Below, piece after piece: positions 43,127 to 53,579 of a stretch of DNA of 64,000 bases (positions are counted from its first letter, which is position 1; the number at the start of each line of letters is the position of its first letter). The stretch spans positions 394,078 through 458,077 of the forward strand of contig JAWLBA010000001.1 of assembly GCA_041395165.1 (NCBI GenBank), written 5' to 3'. The stretch is from JAIBCM01 sp041395165. GTDB taxonomy: Bacteria; Verrucomicrobiota; Verrucomicrobiia; JADLBR01; JAIBCM01. The position numbers were made by a program, and so were the translations under genes. Below the pieces are notes generated by a model that saw only the letters and a list, made by a program, of their open reading frames with translations, was not told where the DNA came from and searched no databases.

Positions 43127-43182
43127 AAGAAATCAAATTAGTGAGCATGATCTATGTGGATAAACAAGAATGCTGACATTTA

Positions 43183-44565
43183 TTAAGGTTTTGGAGAGAA
43201 ATGGAATCCTGTTTGATATTCTATTAGATTGTAGCGGGGTGAAGAAGGAGCTTTTAGAAGAGAGGATTGTGTTGTTGCGTTAATTTGAGCAGTGGAAAGG
43301 TGAAAAGCACCAAAAATATCGAGTTGGGTAGTATTGGTTTTCCAGTACATCAAATTATGTGGAGCATTATGATGAGCTCCCTTTTCAGTGTGGCCGATGG
43401 ATTGACGGAGCTGTAAATTATTTTTTACAGCATCTTCAATAATGCAGTGCATAGTTTCGTGAGCTAGTACATTAGGGCCAGCATTGCGAGGAATGAAAAC
43501 CGTGTTATGCATATTGGGAGTGGTATTGGGTGTGGTGATCGCAATGCTTGTACCAGCAACACCTTTTTTAGCGAAAGAATCACCAATCAAAAGAATGCGA
43601 ATCCCATCTTTGGGAGAAAAGTCGCTCGCTGTTTCTGAGGCTAAAATTTTTCCTTCTTCAAAACTTAAGCCATCGTTTAAATTAATGCCTTGTGGTAGAT
43701 CTTTTTCTATAACCTCACCTTGAATCTCGACTTGAATTCCGGCTTGAGCATAGATTTCTTGTAAGTTGGCAATTTGCTGCCGAATTTCTTCTGGAGTAAA
43801 AAAGGGCGTTCCATTGTTATTTTTATAATTGATGATTTTTATCGGCAACACTTGTTTGACTGGAACATAAGCTTGTGTGGTTATTGTTTGACCGGCTTGG
43901 CTTTGGTAGGAAACACGAAGCGTGCTGCCTAGTTCTGCAAGGAAGGTTTGATCTTGTGGAGAGTTATCTTTTTGTCCTTGAATTGGATTTTGATCGAAAA
44001 CGGGCTTTCCAGTAAGAGTAAGGGGATCAGAACGAAAAACGCCGGATGAAATTCTATTTAAAGTAATGGTGGCTGAATCGTGATAAGCGCTTTTCGGATT
44101 ATTTGGATTAGCAGTTTCCACTTTAACGGTTACCGAGTTTTGCTCTATAAGAGAAGGGTCGGAGATTTGAATGAAAAAATGATCTTGAGTGTGTTGCGGC
44201 TCAAACTGGCCTTGAGTAAGTAATTTACCATCTTGAGCAATGTAAGACTCTGAGTAATTTGCAGGCATTTCTTGGTAAGCAGCTGGATTGTTGATAACAT
44301 AGGCGGCTGCTTCCTGACTTGTGCCAACGGTTTTTAAGCCTGCTTGTTGGAGTAGCTCGTGAATTTCTGCCTGGCTTTTGAAGATGTAATTCTTTCCCTT
44401 TTCCTGTTTACCAATCAACTTAGGGGTAGCTTTAATGGCGTCGTAAAAACTGGCAATAGGCACAAACAAGGTCGATTGATTATTGGGATCTAGAATCTTG
44501 AGAGTGATAGGTTGTGATGTAATTTTTTCAAAAACTTTATTTTTTTTAGAAGGTTTTAAGGCCAT
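43183..44565 (-). CDS. HExxH zinc metalloprotease-like protein B
   Basis: From the ATG at 44565 the 460-residue protein begins MALKPSKKNKVFEKI and continues with the shared ITLKILDPNNQS. The metal motif is AHETMHCIIED, followed by APHNLMYWKT. In the linker, EMPANYSESYIAQDG and DQTFLAELGSTLRVSYQ are shared with the neighbours. An alternative start at 44601 adds a hydrophobic dozen (SYVLVIIMALK), but the ATG at 44565 aligns with its paralogues. It ends TGFHFSPKP. Confidence 0.7.
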   Translation of the reverse strand: MALKPSKKNKVFEKITSQPITLKILDPNNQSTLFVPIASFYDAIKATPKLIGKQEKGKNYIFKSQAEIHELLQQAGLKTVGTSQEAAAYVINNPAAYQEMPANYSESYIAQDGKLLTQGQFEPQHTQDHFFIQISDPSLIEQNSVTVKVETANPNNPKSAYHDSATITLNRISSGVFRSDPLTLTGKPVFDQNPIQGQKDNSPQDQTFLAELGSTLRVSYQSQAGQTITTQAYVPVKQVLPIKIINYKNNNGTPFFTPEEIRQQIANLQEIYAQAGIQVEIQGEVIEKDLPQGINLNDGLSFEEGKILASETASDFSPKDGIRILLIGDSFAKKGVAGTSIAITTPNTTPNMHNTVFIPRNAGPNVLAHETMHCIIEDAVKNNLQLRQSIGHTEKGAHHNAPHNLMYWKTNTTQLDIFGAFHLSTAQINATTQSSLLKAPSSPRYNLIEYQTGFHFSPKP

Positions 44566-44637
44566 TATTATTACTAAAACATAACTTTTAAAAATTATCA
44601 AGACCTCATGTGTTGATAAATCAAATTGTTAAGAGAG

Positions 44638-46077
44638 TTAAGGTTGAGGCACCATGTGCAGACCTTCGCGATGGGCGGCTTGGACTTCACGGGGTTCATC
44701 AAAGATGGATCGGGTTGGAGCGGTTTTTTCGGAGTTGGTAGTGAGATTTTCTTGGGGGAGATCTTGTAATTGCGGCGCTTTTAATGCCATATCAATTTGT
44801 TCATTGCTTAAATTTCTTCTTCCAAAAACAGTAATATCTTTTGTGTCATAGGTGGTATGGTGTCCCATAATATTGGATGGGTTGTAGGCATGCCCATCGG
44901 CATCGTAAATTTCAGACTTCCAAGGTCCTTTTTTAACGCTGTCTAAAAGACAATGGGCGATTTCGTGGCCAGTAGTTTCTGATAACATCCATTCGGATTT
45001 AAGAAAAATATTATTATATAGCCCATGCATAACTGAATAGGGATCTTTTTGGGTAATAGCATAAGCGCCAGTAGTTTCAGAATTGGGAAATTTATCTCCC
45101 GCAAATATCCATCGAGCTCCGGGATTATTTGGGTATTTTTCATTAATGTATCTGATGCAGGCTTCTGATTCTTTAGAGTCTAATCCATCGCTGATATCAA
45201 CTCCTGGGGGAAAATCTAACAAAATTGGTTCGTTTACTTTGATTTTAATACCTGCAGGCGACCAGACTTCTTGAGCATCAATAGCGTGCTTATCTACTTG
45301 TGCTTGATTTGCTAGGGCAGTTCCATTTTTATCTTTAAAAATAAAGACAGGAACTTGGAGCATTTTTTTTACGTGCACCGAAGCAGATTCGGTATGAATC
45401 TTGCCTGATATGTTATCTTGATAGGAAATTGAAATCTCGCTGCCAAGTTCGGCAAGAAAAGTTTGGTCCTTGGGGGAATTGTCCTTTTGAGCATTGATTT
45501 GTTTTTCATCCATGAATTTGGCGGAAACTAAAACTAAATCTTGAGATCGGAAAGTGCCGGGGTTACTTTTGTCTTCGGTTAAGTTAATTTTTACTCTTTC
45601 TTTATAAGGACTGTTGGGATTCTTTGGGTTTTTAATTTCAAGAGTGACCTGAATCTTTCCTTTGCCTGCTAAGGCGGGATCTTGATACTGGACGATAAAC
45701 TTATCTTTAGATTTTGAAATGTCTAATGTTTCTACTTTATAAATTTTACCACTTTTTGATACAAAATATTGATCGGGATAGTTTTCTGGAAATTCTTTGA
45801 CAGGAGGATCGCTTTCTAGTTTTCGTATTGCTTCTTGTGCTGTTTTTGCTTCTCCAGTCGTCTGCCAACCTTTTACTACTTCTAAAATTTTATCGCTATC
45901 TTTTTCATAAAGATATTTCTTGCCATTTTTAACTACTCCTATCGTTTTAGTGGGTGATAAGCTTCCATCTTCAAAATTGGCAATATCTAAAGAATTGGAA
46001 AGGACACCATTTCTAAGAATTTGTAGCTTAGGTGGTTGAGTATTAGATTCCTTGGGGGCAGCTTTAGTAATAGCCAT
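44638..46077 (-). CDS. HExxH zinc metalloprotease-like protein C
   Basis: The 479-residue protein from the ATG at 46077 starts MAITKAAPKESNTQPPKLQI and continues LRNGVLSNSL. The zincin motif is GHEIAHCLLD, and NPSNIMGHHTTYD may supply the third ligand and Met-turn. DQTFLAELGSEISISYQ and FPENYPDQYFVSKSG match paralogue B. The C-terminus (REGLHMVPQP) resembles that of protein A. An upstream frame to 46281 would overlap the divergent glgE start and is not preferred. Confidence 0.7.
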   Translation of the reverse strand: MAITKAAPKESNTQPPKLQILRNGVLSNSLDIANFEDGSLSPTKTIGVVKNGKKYLYEKDSDKILEVVKGWQTTGEAKTAQEAIRKLESDPPVKEFPENYPDQYFVSKSGKIYKVETLDISKSKDKFIVQYQDPALAGKGKIQVTLEIKNPKNPNSPYKERVKINLTEDKSNPGTFRSQDLVLVSAKFMDEKQINAQKDNSPKDQTFLAELGSEISISYQDNISGKIHTESASVHVKKMLQVPVFIFKDKNGTALANQAQVDKHAIDAQEVWSPAGIKIKVNEPILLDFPPGVDISDGLDSKESEACIRYINEKYPNNPGARWIFAGDKFPNSETTGAYAITQKDPYSVMHGLYNNIFLKSEWMLSETTGHEIAHCLLDSVKKGPWKSEIYDADGHAYNPSNIMGHHTTYDTKDITVFGRRNLSNEQIDMALKAPQLQDLPQENLTTNSEKTAPTRSIFDEPREVQAAHREGLHMVPQP

Positions 46078-46180
46078 AGTTGATAAAAATACTGAGTAAG
46101 ATAAAAAAGTCAAATGATATGGGTTTAATAAAAGTCGCCTAAAAAAGATTTTTTTGTTAGGTTTGTGTTTCAAGGAATCT

Positions 46181-48157
46181 ATGAAGAAAAAAGAGGCGCA
46201 TTTAAGTGCGGTTTTAGGAAGAAATCGGGTAATTATCGAGCGGGTGAAGCCGGAGATTGATGATGGGCGATATCCGATCAAACGAGCGCCTGAAGAGAAG
46301 GTTGTAGTCGAGGCTGATCTTTTACATGAGGGGCATGACGAAATTCGGGGACGTTTGCTTTATAAAAAGTCCAGCGCTAAACAATGGAGTCAAATGCCTT
46401 TGAAGCCTTTGGGTAATGATCGGTGGCAGGGAGAGTTTTTCGTTGGCGGGGCGGGGCGTTATTTTTATACGATTCAAGGGTGGGTGGACGCTTTTCTGAC
46501 ATGGCGTCGTGACTTGCAAAAGCGTGTGATGGCTAATCAGGTAATGGAGATTGATTTTAAAATTGGTGCCGAGTTGGTTGGGCAAGCGGCTCGACATTTA
46601 GGGTTAAAAAAAGGGCGTCAGTTAATAGAGTGGGTGGATTTTTTGATCGATGATAATGTGGAGCCCGTAGAAAGATTGAGGCCAGCTTTTTCTTCTGAGT
46701 TGAGAAAGCCATGGATCAGCTAGAGAAAAACAATTTGTAACAACTATGAAAAAGAGTTGAAGTTTGGGTAGAGCGAGAACGGGCTAATTTTAAGCGCTTG
46801 GTATGAATTTTTTCCGCGTTCCTGTAGCCGAACTCCTGGAAAGCATGGCACATTTAAGGATTGCGAGGCACATTTGGCCTATGTAGCAGAGATGGGGTTT
46901 GATATTATTTATTTACCACCGATTCATCCGATTGGAGCTACGTTTCGCAAAGGGAAAAATAATGCATTGAAAGCGGAGCCAGGGGATGTGGGTTGCCCTT
47001 GGGCAATAGGCAGTGGAGAAGGAGGGCATGATGCGATTCATCCGCAGCTTGGAACGTTAACGGATTTCAAACGTTTCTTGCGTTTGGCAAAAGGTCACGG
47101 CATGGAAGTTGCTTTGGATTTAGCGTTTCAATGTTCACCGGATCATCCTTATGTGAAGGAACATCCGGAATGGTTCAAAAAACGGCCGGATGGTACGATT
47201 CAATATGCAGAAAATCCACCGAAGAAATATCAAGATATTTATCCTTTTAACTTTGAATCGGAGTCGTGGGAGTCTTTGTGGCAAGAATTGCGACGGGTTG
47301 TTTTTTATTGGATTAAACAAGGGATTACGGTTTTTCGTGTGGATAATCCGCATACGAAACCGTTTCGGTTTTGGGAGTGGCTTCTTGCAGAGGTGAGAAA
47401 AGAGCATCCGGAAATTATTTTTCTTTCGGAAGCTTTTACACGGCCAAAAATCATGTATCGACTGGCCAAAATTGGGTTTACGCAATCTTATACTTATTTT
47501 AGTTGGCGCCATACAAGGGAGGAGTTAACGGCTTATTTGGAGGAGTTAACACGAACGGAAGTGATGGAGTATTTTCGTCCTAATTTTTGGCCTAACACGC
47601 CAGATATTTTAACGGAACCCTTTCAAAGACACGGTCGCTCCGTGTTTGTTTCTCGCTTTATTTTGGCGGCAACGTTAAGCGCGAATTATGGTATTTATGG
47701 TCCAGCTTATGAACTCGGCGAAAATTTACCTCGCGAACCGCATAGTGAAGAATATTTAGATTCGGAGAAATATCAGATTCGCCATTGGAATTTGAAACGT
47801 TCGGACAGTTTGAAGCCACTTATTTCGCGATTAAATTGGATTCGAAAAGAGAATCCGGCTTTTCATTTCAACCGGAGTTTGCAGTTCCATTTTATTGATA
47901 ATCCGCAGTTGATTGCTTATAGTAAGCGTGATGAAAAAAACAATAATATTATGGTTACGATTGTGAATTTAGATCCTCATCATATGCAAGGTGGATGGGT
48001 GGAATTACCCTTGGAGTCGTGGGGCATGTCGCATGATGCGCATTTTCAGGTTAAAGATTGGTTGACTGACAAAATTTATCATTGGCGAGGGAATCGAAAT
48101 TTTGTGCAACTTGATCCTCAAACCTTGCCTGCTCATATTTTTCGAATTTTGAGATAA
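46181..48157 (+). CDS. glgE: Maltosyltransferase GlgE, with two frameshifts
   Basis: The N-terminal part (RVIIERVKPEIDDGRYPIKR, NDRWQGEFFVGGAGRYFYTI) and the C-terminal catalytic part (IIYLPPIHPIGATFRKGKNN, VALDLAFQCSPDHPYVKEHP, FRVDNPHTKPFRFWEWLL, FLSEAF) match GH13_3 GlgE, which transfers maltose from maltose-1-phosphate to alpha-glucan. The bridge is split: KVWVERERANF and SAWYEFFPRSCSRTPGKHGT lie in other frames near 46745-46860, so two indels (near 46765 and 46795) restore one protein of about 660 residues. The ATG at 46181 has an AAGGA site. Confidence 0.9.
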
Positions 48158-48215
48158 TTTGAGTGGTGCTAAGTTTTTTATTGTATTTAAAGCTTAATTT
48201 ATCCATTTTGTTCAT

Positions 48216-50306
48216 ATGAAGATAAAAATTAATTTTTTTGTGATTCTATCGTTCTTTTTCTGCTTAAATCTTAAATCAGCGACGTTAACTGTACTTAATA
48301 ATGCTGATGCGGGTGCGGGCAGTTTGCGTGACACTATCGCAGCGGCAGCTTCCGGGGATATTATTGTTTTTACTAATACTTTGAATGGTCAAACCATTAC
48401 TTTAACTACGGGTCAGATTACAATTCCTACCAATCTTACAATCAATGGATTGGGCGCTACGAATTTAACAATTAGTGGGAATGGCATGTTTCGCATTTTT
48501 AATACCGCTGTAGGTAATACCAATATTATTTCTAATTTAAAATTAGCTCAAGGAAGAGCAGTTGCAAGCGGAGGAGCAATTTTTAATACTGGGAGTGGAT
48601 TAATTGTTTCCAACGTTATTTTTGAGGGTAATGTTGCCGCTGCATTTGGGGGAGGCATTAGACATGTGAATGCATCTATTTTGAATGTAATAGGATGTAC
48701 TTTTGTGAGCAATACATGTGGAAATTCCGGCGGTGCAGGTATTGACAATGAAAGTGCACAGATGTTGATTAATAATTCTACTTTTTTTCAGAATACTGCA
48801 GGTAACGGGGGAGCTGGTGGCATTTATAATTTTGGTGTAGCGGGCACCATTATTATGCAGTCAGTAACTCTTTCTTCAAATTTTGCAGGTGCTGGTGGTG
48901 GCGGCGCTATTCGTAATGATGCAGGAAGTACGATGAATCTTGGTCATACGATTGTTATTGGCAATAGTACTATGGATTCGGTGTCTCCTAATATTACCAA
49001 TTCTGCCATACTCAACACTTTAGGCTTTAATCTTATTGGAAATACTAATGGAGCTGCTGGAGTTGTTTTTGCGGCCAGTGACCTCATTAATGTCGCTGAT
49101 GCCTTGCTTGGCCCTCTTACAGATAATGGAGGTCCAATACCAACTTTGCTGCCTGGTTTAGGTAGTCTTGCGATTGATGCGGGTACCAATATTGCTCTAT
49201 TTACGACGGATCAACGCGGATTTGCAAGATTGTCAGGAAGCGCAATGGACATCGGCGCTGTTGAAACGGATTATGCTGCGACTGCTTTAGCCGGAACCAC
49301 TCCGCAAAGCGCACAAACCAACACGGCTTATGCTAATAATCTGGCTGTTCGAGTTACCGAAGCAGGCAGAAATCTTAGTGGCATCGATGTTGCTTTTTCT
49401 GCGCCCAATAGTGGTCCTAGCGGTAGTTTTCCAGGTGGTTTGCTTAATATTAATGCTTTAACTGATGCGAGCGGGGTTGCTGACCCAGGCATTTTTACAG
49501 CTAATGGAATAGTGGGAGCTTTTTCTGCGACTGCAGTTGTTAGTAATCTACCACCGGTACTTTTCTCATTAACCAACACAGAGTTTGTGGTGATTCCACC
49601 GGCCTCCGGTCCTTATAATTCAGGCGATTTTGCAAATGATGGGTCAACCGATGTTTTGGCATTTCGCAAAAAAACGCTGACTTTACTCAACATTGTCAGC
49701 AACCAACTTGCGAATCAAACAACTTTAGATGTTCCAGGTAAAGGAAAGGTAGTCGCTGCTAATCGAGTGGGTAACGCTAATTTCGTTGCTTTCAAAGCGG
49801 GCAAGAAAATCACGGTAAGTGCCTACACGGCCTCCTCCAACATCGTAAAAATTAGCGATGTCGCGGTTGGAATAAAACTCCCCAAAACCGCGGGTAAGAT
49901 TAAAGCCAGCGGAGACCTGAATCAAGACAACGCAGTTGATTTGATTACTTCCAAAAAGCAAAAAGTTTTTGCGCTGACAGGACCCACCTTTGCTAATCCC
50001 ACAGAGATTCCTATTCCTCTCGTTGGCAATAAACTTCCTGGTAAGGTTGTGGGGGCGTTTACCACGACTGGAAGTAATTGGGTGTTGGTATTTCAAAAAG
50101 GCAAAAGTGTGCCTGCGGCATTTGAGGTAGCAATTTCCACGAATGGTGTGACTGTGACCAATGCTGTTGCGGTTTCGGCTATAAGCAAAATTCGTGGCAT
50201 GAGTGGTGCTACGCCTATTACTAAAGGTAAGAAGTCGATTATTGTCGGTAGCCTTACAATTGATACGAAAGCAAATAAAGTTGGTAAACCAGTAGGTCCT
50301 AAATAA
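48216..50306 (+). CDS. Exported beta-helix surface protein 1
   Basis: The 696-residue protein has a signal peptide, then ATLTVLNNADAGAGSLRDTI, a right-handed beta-helix start. Polymorphic-repeat-like elements (GGGIRHVN, GGAGGIYN) and a choice-of-anchor-type motif follow: LTDNGGPIPTLLPGLGSLAI, then DIGAVE. An Ig-like segment (GTTPQSAQTNTAYANNLAV to about residue 450) and an FG-GAP/VCBS-like end (SGDFANDGSTDVLAFRKKTL, ASGDLNQDNAVDLITSKKQK) close it. The last residues are VGKPVGPK. It probably lies on the cell surface. The next gene is a close paralogue. Confidence 0.8.
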   Translation: MKIKINFFVILSFFFCLNLKSATLTVLNNADAGAGSLRDTIAAAASGDIIVFTNTLNGQTITLTTGQITIPTNLTINGLGATNLTISGNGMFRIFNTAVGNTNIISNLKLAQGRAVASGGAIFNTGSGLIVSNVIFEGNVAAAFGGGIRHVNASILNVIGCTFVSNTCGNSGGAGIDNESAQMLINNSTFFQNTAGNGGAGGIYNFGVAGTIIMQSVTLSSNFAGAGGGGAIRNDAGSTMNLGHTIVIGNSTMDSVSPNITNSAILNTLGFNLIGNTNGAAGVVFAASDLINVADALLGPLTDNGGPIPTLLPGLGSLAIDAGTNIALFTTDQRGFARLSGSAMDIGAVETDYAATALAGTTPQSAQTNTAYANNLAVRVTEAGRNLSGIDVAFSAPNSGPSGSFPGGLLNINALTDASGVADPGIFTANGIVGAFSATAVVSNLPPVLFSLTNTEFVVIPPASGPYNSGDFANDGSTDVLAFRKKTLTLLNIVSNQLANQTTLDVPGKGKVVAANRVGNANFVAFKAGKKITVSAYTASSNIVKISDVAVGIKLPKTAGKIKASGDLNQDNAVDLITSKKQKVFALTGPTFANPTEIPIPLVGNKLPGKVVGAFTTTGSNWVLVFQKGKSVPAAFEVAISTNGVTVTNAVAVSAISKIRGMSGATPITKGKKSIIVGSLTIDTKANKVGKPVGPK

Positions 50307-50442
50307 AAACTGTGCTACAATCGGATGGTTTAAGACCATTTGTTGCTTGAGCGAGTTGGATTTGTAAAAAGAACTTAATTTTTCACTCTTTAAGTGAAAA
50401 GAAATTGCATTAAAAAAATGAAATATTAGCAGACTTTTATCC

Positions 50443-52536
50443 ATGGATAATAAAACTTTTTGGGCAATATGTGCTGTCATCTTTTTGAATTTTAATTTGC
50501 AGTCGGCAACTTTAACGGTTTTCAATAATGCTGATAATGGGGCTGGGAGTTTACGCAATACGATTGCTGTAGCAGCTCCGGGCGATGATATTATTTTTAT
50601 TAACACGCTGAATGATCAGACGATAACTCTAACCAGCGGACAGATTGTCATTGATAAGACGCTTACTATTAATGGTCTGGGAGCTACCAACTTAACTATT
50701 AGCGGAAATACTAATGGACGAATTTTTAGTATTCCTTTTGACACTACTAACGTGATTTCTAATTTAAAATTAACGCGAGGCTTGGCTCTGTCAGCTTCCG
50801 GAGGAGCAATTCGGCATTTGAATGGAGTATTGACCGTTTCTAATGTCATTTTTGCGACTAATTTTGCGGAACAGTTCGGTGGTGGTATTGCCAATTTATT
50901 AAACGGAACTCTAAATGTAATGGGTTGCACCTTTGTTAACAATGCAGCTCAAGGTAATGGTGGGGGTGCTATCCATAACGATAATGCGCGTGTCTTTGTT
51001 AGTAACTCTACTTTTATTGAAAATGCAGGAGATGCTGGCGGCGGCGGTGGTGGTGCAGGTTGTATTTTTCATTTGGGTACGGGCGGAATAGAGATGCAGT
51101 CAAGCACGCTTGTTTCCAACCTAGCTGGTATGGGTGGAGCAGGTGGCATTTTAAAATCAGGTGGTGGGGCTGTAAATATTGGCCACACTATTGTTATTGA
51201 TAATGCAACTGATGATATGTTGACTCCCGATATTAGTGATCCTGCAATTAATAGTTTAGGTTTTAATCTGATTGGTGTTACGAATGGTGCAGTTGGATTT
51301 GTCGCAAGTGATCTCATTAATGTGACGAATGCTTTTCTGAGGCCTTTGGCTGATAATGGAGGACCGACACCGACTCTGCTTCCTAAATTGGAAAGTCCTG
51401 CGATTAACGCGGGAACTAATACTGCTTTATTTAATACTGATCAACGTGGCTTGCCGAGACTGATTGGTGGAACCATGGATATTGGCGCTGTTGAGACCGA
51501 TTATGCCGTTATTGCTTTGCCGGGAACAACGCCCCAGAGCGCACAAACCAATACGGCTTATTTTAATGATCCCTCGGTTCGAGTCACGGAAGCTGGTAGA
51601 AACATGAGTGGAATCGATATTGCTTTTTCGGCTCCTAATAGTGGACCAAGTGGCACGTTTCCAGGAGGCTTGTTAAATATCAATGCGGTTACAGATCCTA
51701 ATGGTTTGGCAGATTCGGGTGTTTTTACTGCTAACGATATTGTGGGTGCTTTTTCTGTGACAGCTGCTATCAACAATTTGTCGCCGGTTATTTTTTCTTT
51801 AACTAATACGGAATTACCTGTCATTCCACCAGCTCCTGATTTTTATAATTCAGGCGATTTTGCTGACGACGGTTCAACCGATGTTTTAGCTTTTCGCAAA
51901 AAAACGCTGACTTTACTCAATATCGTCAGCAACCAGCTCGCTAATCAAACTACTTTGGATGCTCCTGGCAAAAGCAAGGTTGTGGCTGCCAATCGTGTGG
52001 GCAGTGCTAATTATGTTGCTTTTAAAACTGGTAAAAAAATTACTGTGAGTGCTTACAATTCTTCGTCTAATATCATAAAGGTTAGCGATATCGTGGTCGG
52101 AACAATGCTGCCTAAAACCGCGGGTAAAATTAGAGCCAGCGGTGATTTTAATCATGATAATATTGTGGATTTGGTTAGTTCTAAAAAGCAAAAAGTTTTT
52201 GCTTTAACGGGTCCAACTTTTGCGAACCCAACAGAAATTCCCATCCCTCTTACGGGGAATAAACTTCCTGGTAAAATAGTGGGAGCTTTTACCACCAACG
52301 GTGTGAACTGGGTGTTAGTTTTTCAGAAAGGTAAAAGTGTTCCAACTGCTTTTCAAGTAGCTCTTACCACCAATGGGGTTGTAGTTGTTCCAGGACCTGT
52401 CGTGACTGCTTTGAGCAAAGTTTTCGGGATGAGCGGGACTAGTCCGATTATAAAAAATAAAAAGGAAATTCTTTTCAGTGTATTTTCTATTAACACAAAA
52501 ACCAATAAAGTTGGCAAGCCAGTTGGTCCGAAATAG
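50443..52536 (+). CDS. Exported beta-helix surface protein 2
   Basis: This 697-residue paralogue has the same order: signal peptide, beta-helix (ATLTVFNNADNGAGSLRNTI), LADNGGPTPTLLPKLESPAI, Ig-like segment and FG-GAP-like C-terminus ending VGKPVGPK. The C-terminal third matches protein 1 almost residue for residue, while the beta-helix parts have diverged more. Tandem duplication is evident. Its stop is 5 bp from the convergent methyltransferase stop. Confidence 0.8.
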   Translation: MDNKTFWAICAVIFLNFNLQSATLTVFNNADNGAGSLRNTIAVAAPGDDIIFINTLNDQTITLTSGQIVIDKTLTINGLGATNLTISGNTNGRIFSIPFDTTNVISNLKLTRGLALSASGGAIRHLNGVLTVSNVIFATNFAEQFGGGIANLLNGTLNVMGCTFVNNAAQGNGGGAIHNDNARVFVSNSTFIENAGDAGGGGGGAGCIFHLGTGGIEMQSSTLVSNLAGMGGAGGILKSGGGAVNIGHTIVIDNATDDMLTPDISDPAINSLGFNLIGVTNGAVGFVASDLINVTNAFLRPLADNGGPTPTLLPKLESPAINAGTNTALFNTDQRGLPRLIGGTMDIGAVETDYAVIALPGTTPQSAQTNTAYFNDPSVRVTEAGRNMSGIDIAFSAPNSGPSGTFPGGLLNINAVTDPNGLADSGVFTANDIVGAFSVTAAINNLSPVIFSLTNTELPVIPPAPDFYNSGDFADDGSTDVLAFRKKTLTLLNIVSNQLANQTTLDAPGKSKVVAANRVGSANYVAFKTGKKITVSAYNSSSNIIKVSDIVVGTMLPKTAGKIRASGDFNHDNIVDLVSSKKQKVFALTGPTFANPTEIPIPLTGNKLPGKIVGAFTTNGVNWVLVFQKGKSVPTAFQVALTTNGVVVVPGPVVTALSKVFGMSGTSPIIKNKKEILFSVFSINTKTNKVGKPVGPK

Positions 52537-52540
52537 GCTT

Positions 52541-53464
52541 TTATTGCAATAGTAGCCAAACGGTTTGAGCCGCCATCGCTTCGGGGATGTCGGGTAGAGG
52601 AGGCTCATGATGGAATTGAAAAGGGCGATTGATTAAGGTGGTATGGCAAAGTTGAATTAGATCGTCTTTGGCAAGGCGGTTGCAATTGGTGGAAATGAAT
52701 ATTTTACCTGGAGAAGTTACTAGTGGTAGTGCAGCTTCAAGGAGTGAAGACAAATCGCGTTCGATTCGGAAAATTTTTTCTTTCCCACTTTTTTTGGCTC
52801 TGGAAAAAGTGGGGGGATCTAGGATGATGATGTCGAATGTTTCTTTTCGCCGCTGAAGTTTTGGTAAACTTTCGCGAACATCCTCTGTCCAAAAGCGGTG
52901 GTGCGAAGGGTCGAGTTGGTTTAAGCGAAAATTTTCTTTAGCGCGTAGAAGTGATTTCTGGGAGAGGTCGATGCTTAGAGTTTCGCCGCCACCCAGAGCA
53001 GCCATAACTGAAAAAGAGCCGGTGTAGGCGAAGCAATTAAGAAGTTTCTTAGGTTTTTGTTGTTGCACAAAATTACGATTATTTCGCTGGTCAAGAAAAA
53101 GACCGAGAGAGTAGCCGGCATGAAAATCGATTTGAAAATTGATGCTGCGTTCTTGCACAGTTGTTAAAAAGGTGGAGGGAGGTTTGCCTTCAATCAGTTC
53201 AGGTAAATTTTTTTCGGTGGCTTGGTGGGTTAGATGTCGACCCCACAGACGTGAGTAAGGAAAAGCCATATGGCTAGCCCAAGATTTAATTTTGGGAATG
53301 ATTTGATTTCGAAAATTTGTTTCATAATAAGAAATGAGAAGGTATTCATTCCAGCGTTCAATCCATCCTTGTTCTGAAGAAAAAATGCGATGAGCTGTTG
53401 TGTTTTCTTTTTGAAGTTGTTTCCAAGTGAGAGGAGAAATCCAATTTTCAAAAATCTTTTTCAT
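52541..53464 (-). CDS. Class I SAM-dependent methyltransferase, RlmI/RlmK-like
   Basis: The 307-residue protein has a SAM-binding motif LLNCFAYTGSFSVMAALGGG, an acidic second strand (LSIDLSQKSLLRAKEN), and the NPPY-equivalent DIIILDPPTFSRAKKSGK. This matches the 23S rRNA m5C methyltransferase group (RlmI, C-terminal half of RlmL/K). The N-terminal part lacks a clear PUA domain. The exact target is unknown. Confidence 0.85.
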   Translation of the reverse strand: MKKIFENWISPLTWKQLQKENTTAHRIFSSEQGWIERWNEYLLISYYETNFRNQIIPKIKSWASHMAFPYSRLWGRHLTHQATEKNLPELIEGKPPSTFLTTVQERSINFQIDFHAGYSLGLFLDQRNNRNFVQQQKPKKLLNCFAYTGSFSVMAALGGGETLSIDLSQKSLLRAKENFRLNQLDPSHHRFWTEDVRESLPKLQRRKETFDIIILDPPTFSRAKKSGKEKIFRIERDLSSLLEAALPLVTSPGKIFISTNCNRLAKDDLIQLCHTTLINRPFQFHHEPPLPDIPEAMAAQTVWLLLQ

Positions 53465-53579
53465 TTTTTTAAATTGTACGTTGGCATTTGCTTTTTAAAG
53501 GATTTTGTGGTATTAAATAAATAATCAGGAGAATTTTTTACCGCGTTTTCAATTTTTTTAAATCCCCAATTTTCAAGTT

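Noticed and set aside
46078..46281. Longer N-terminus for metalloprotease C
   Set aside because: It would overlap the divergent glgE start, and the paralogues begin at the equivalent of the ATG at 46077.
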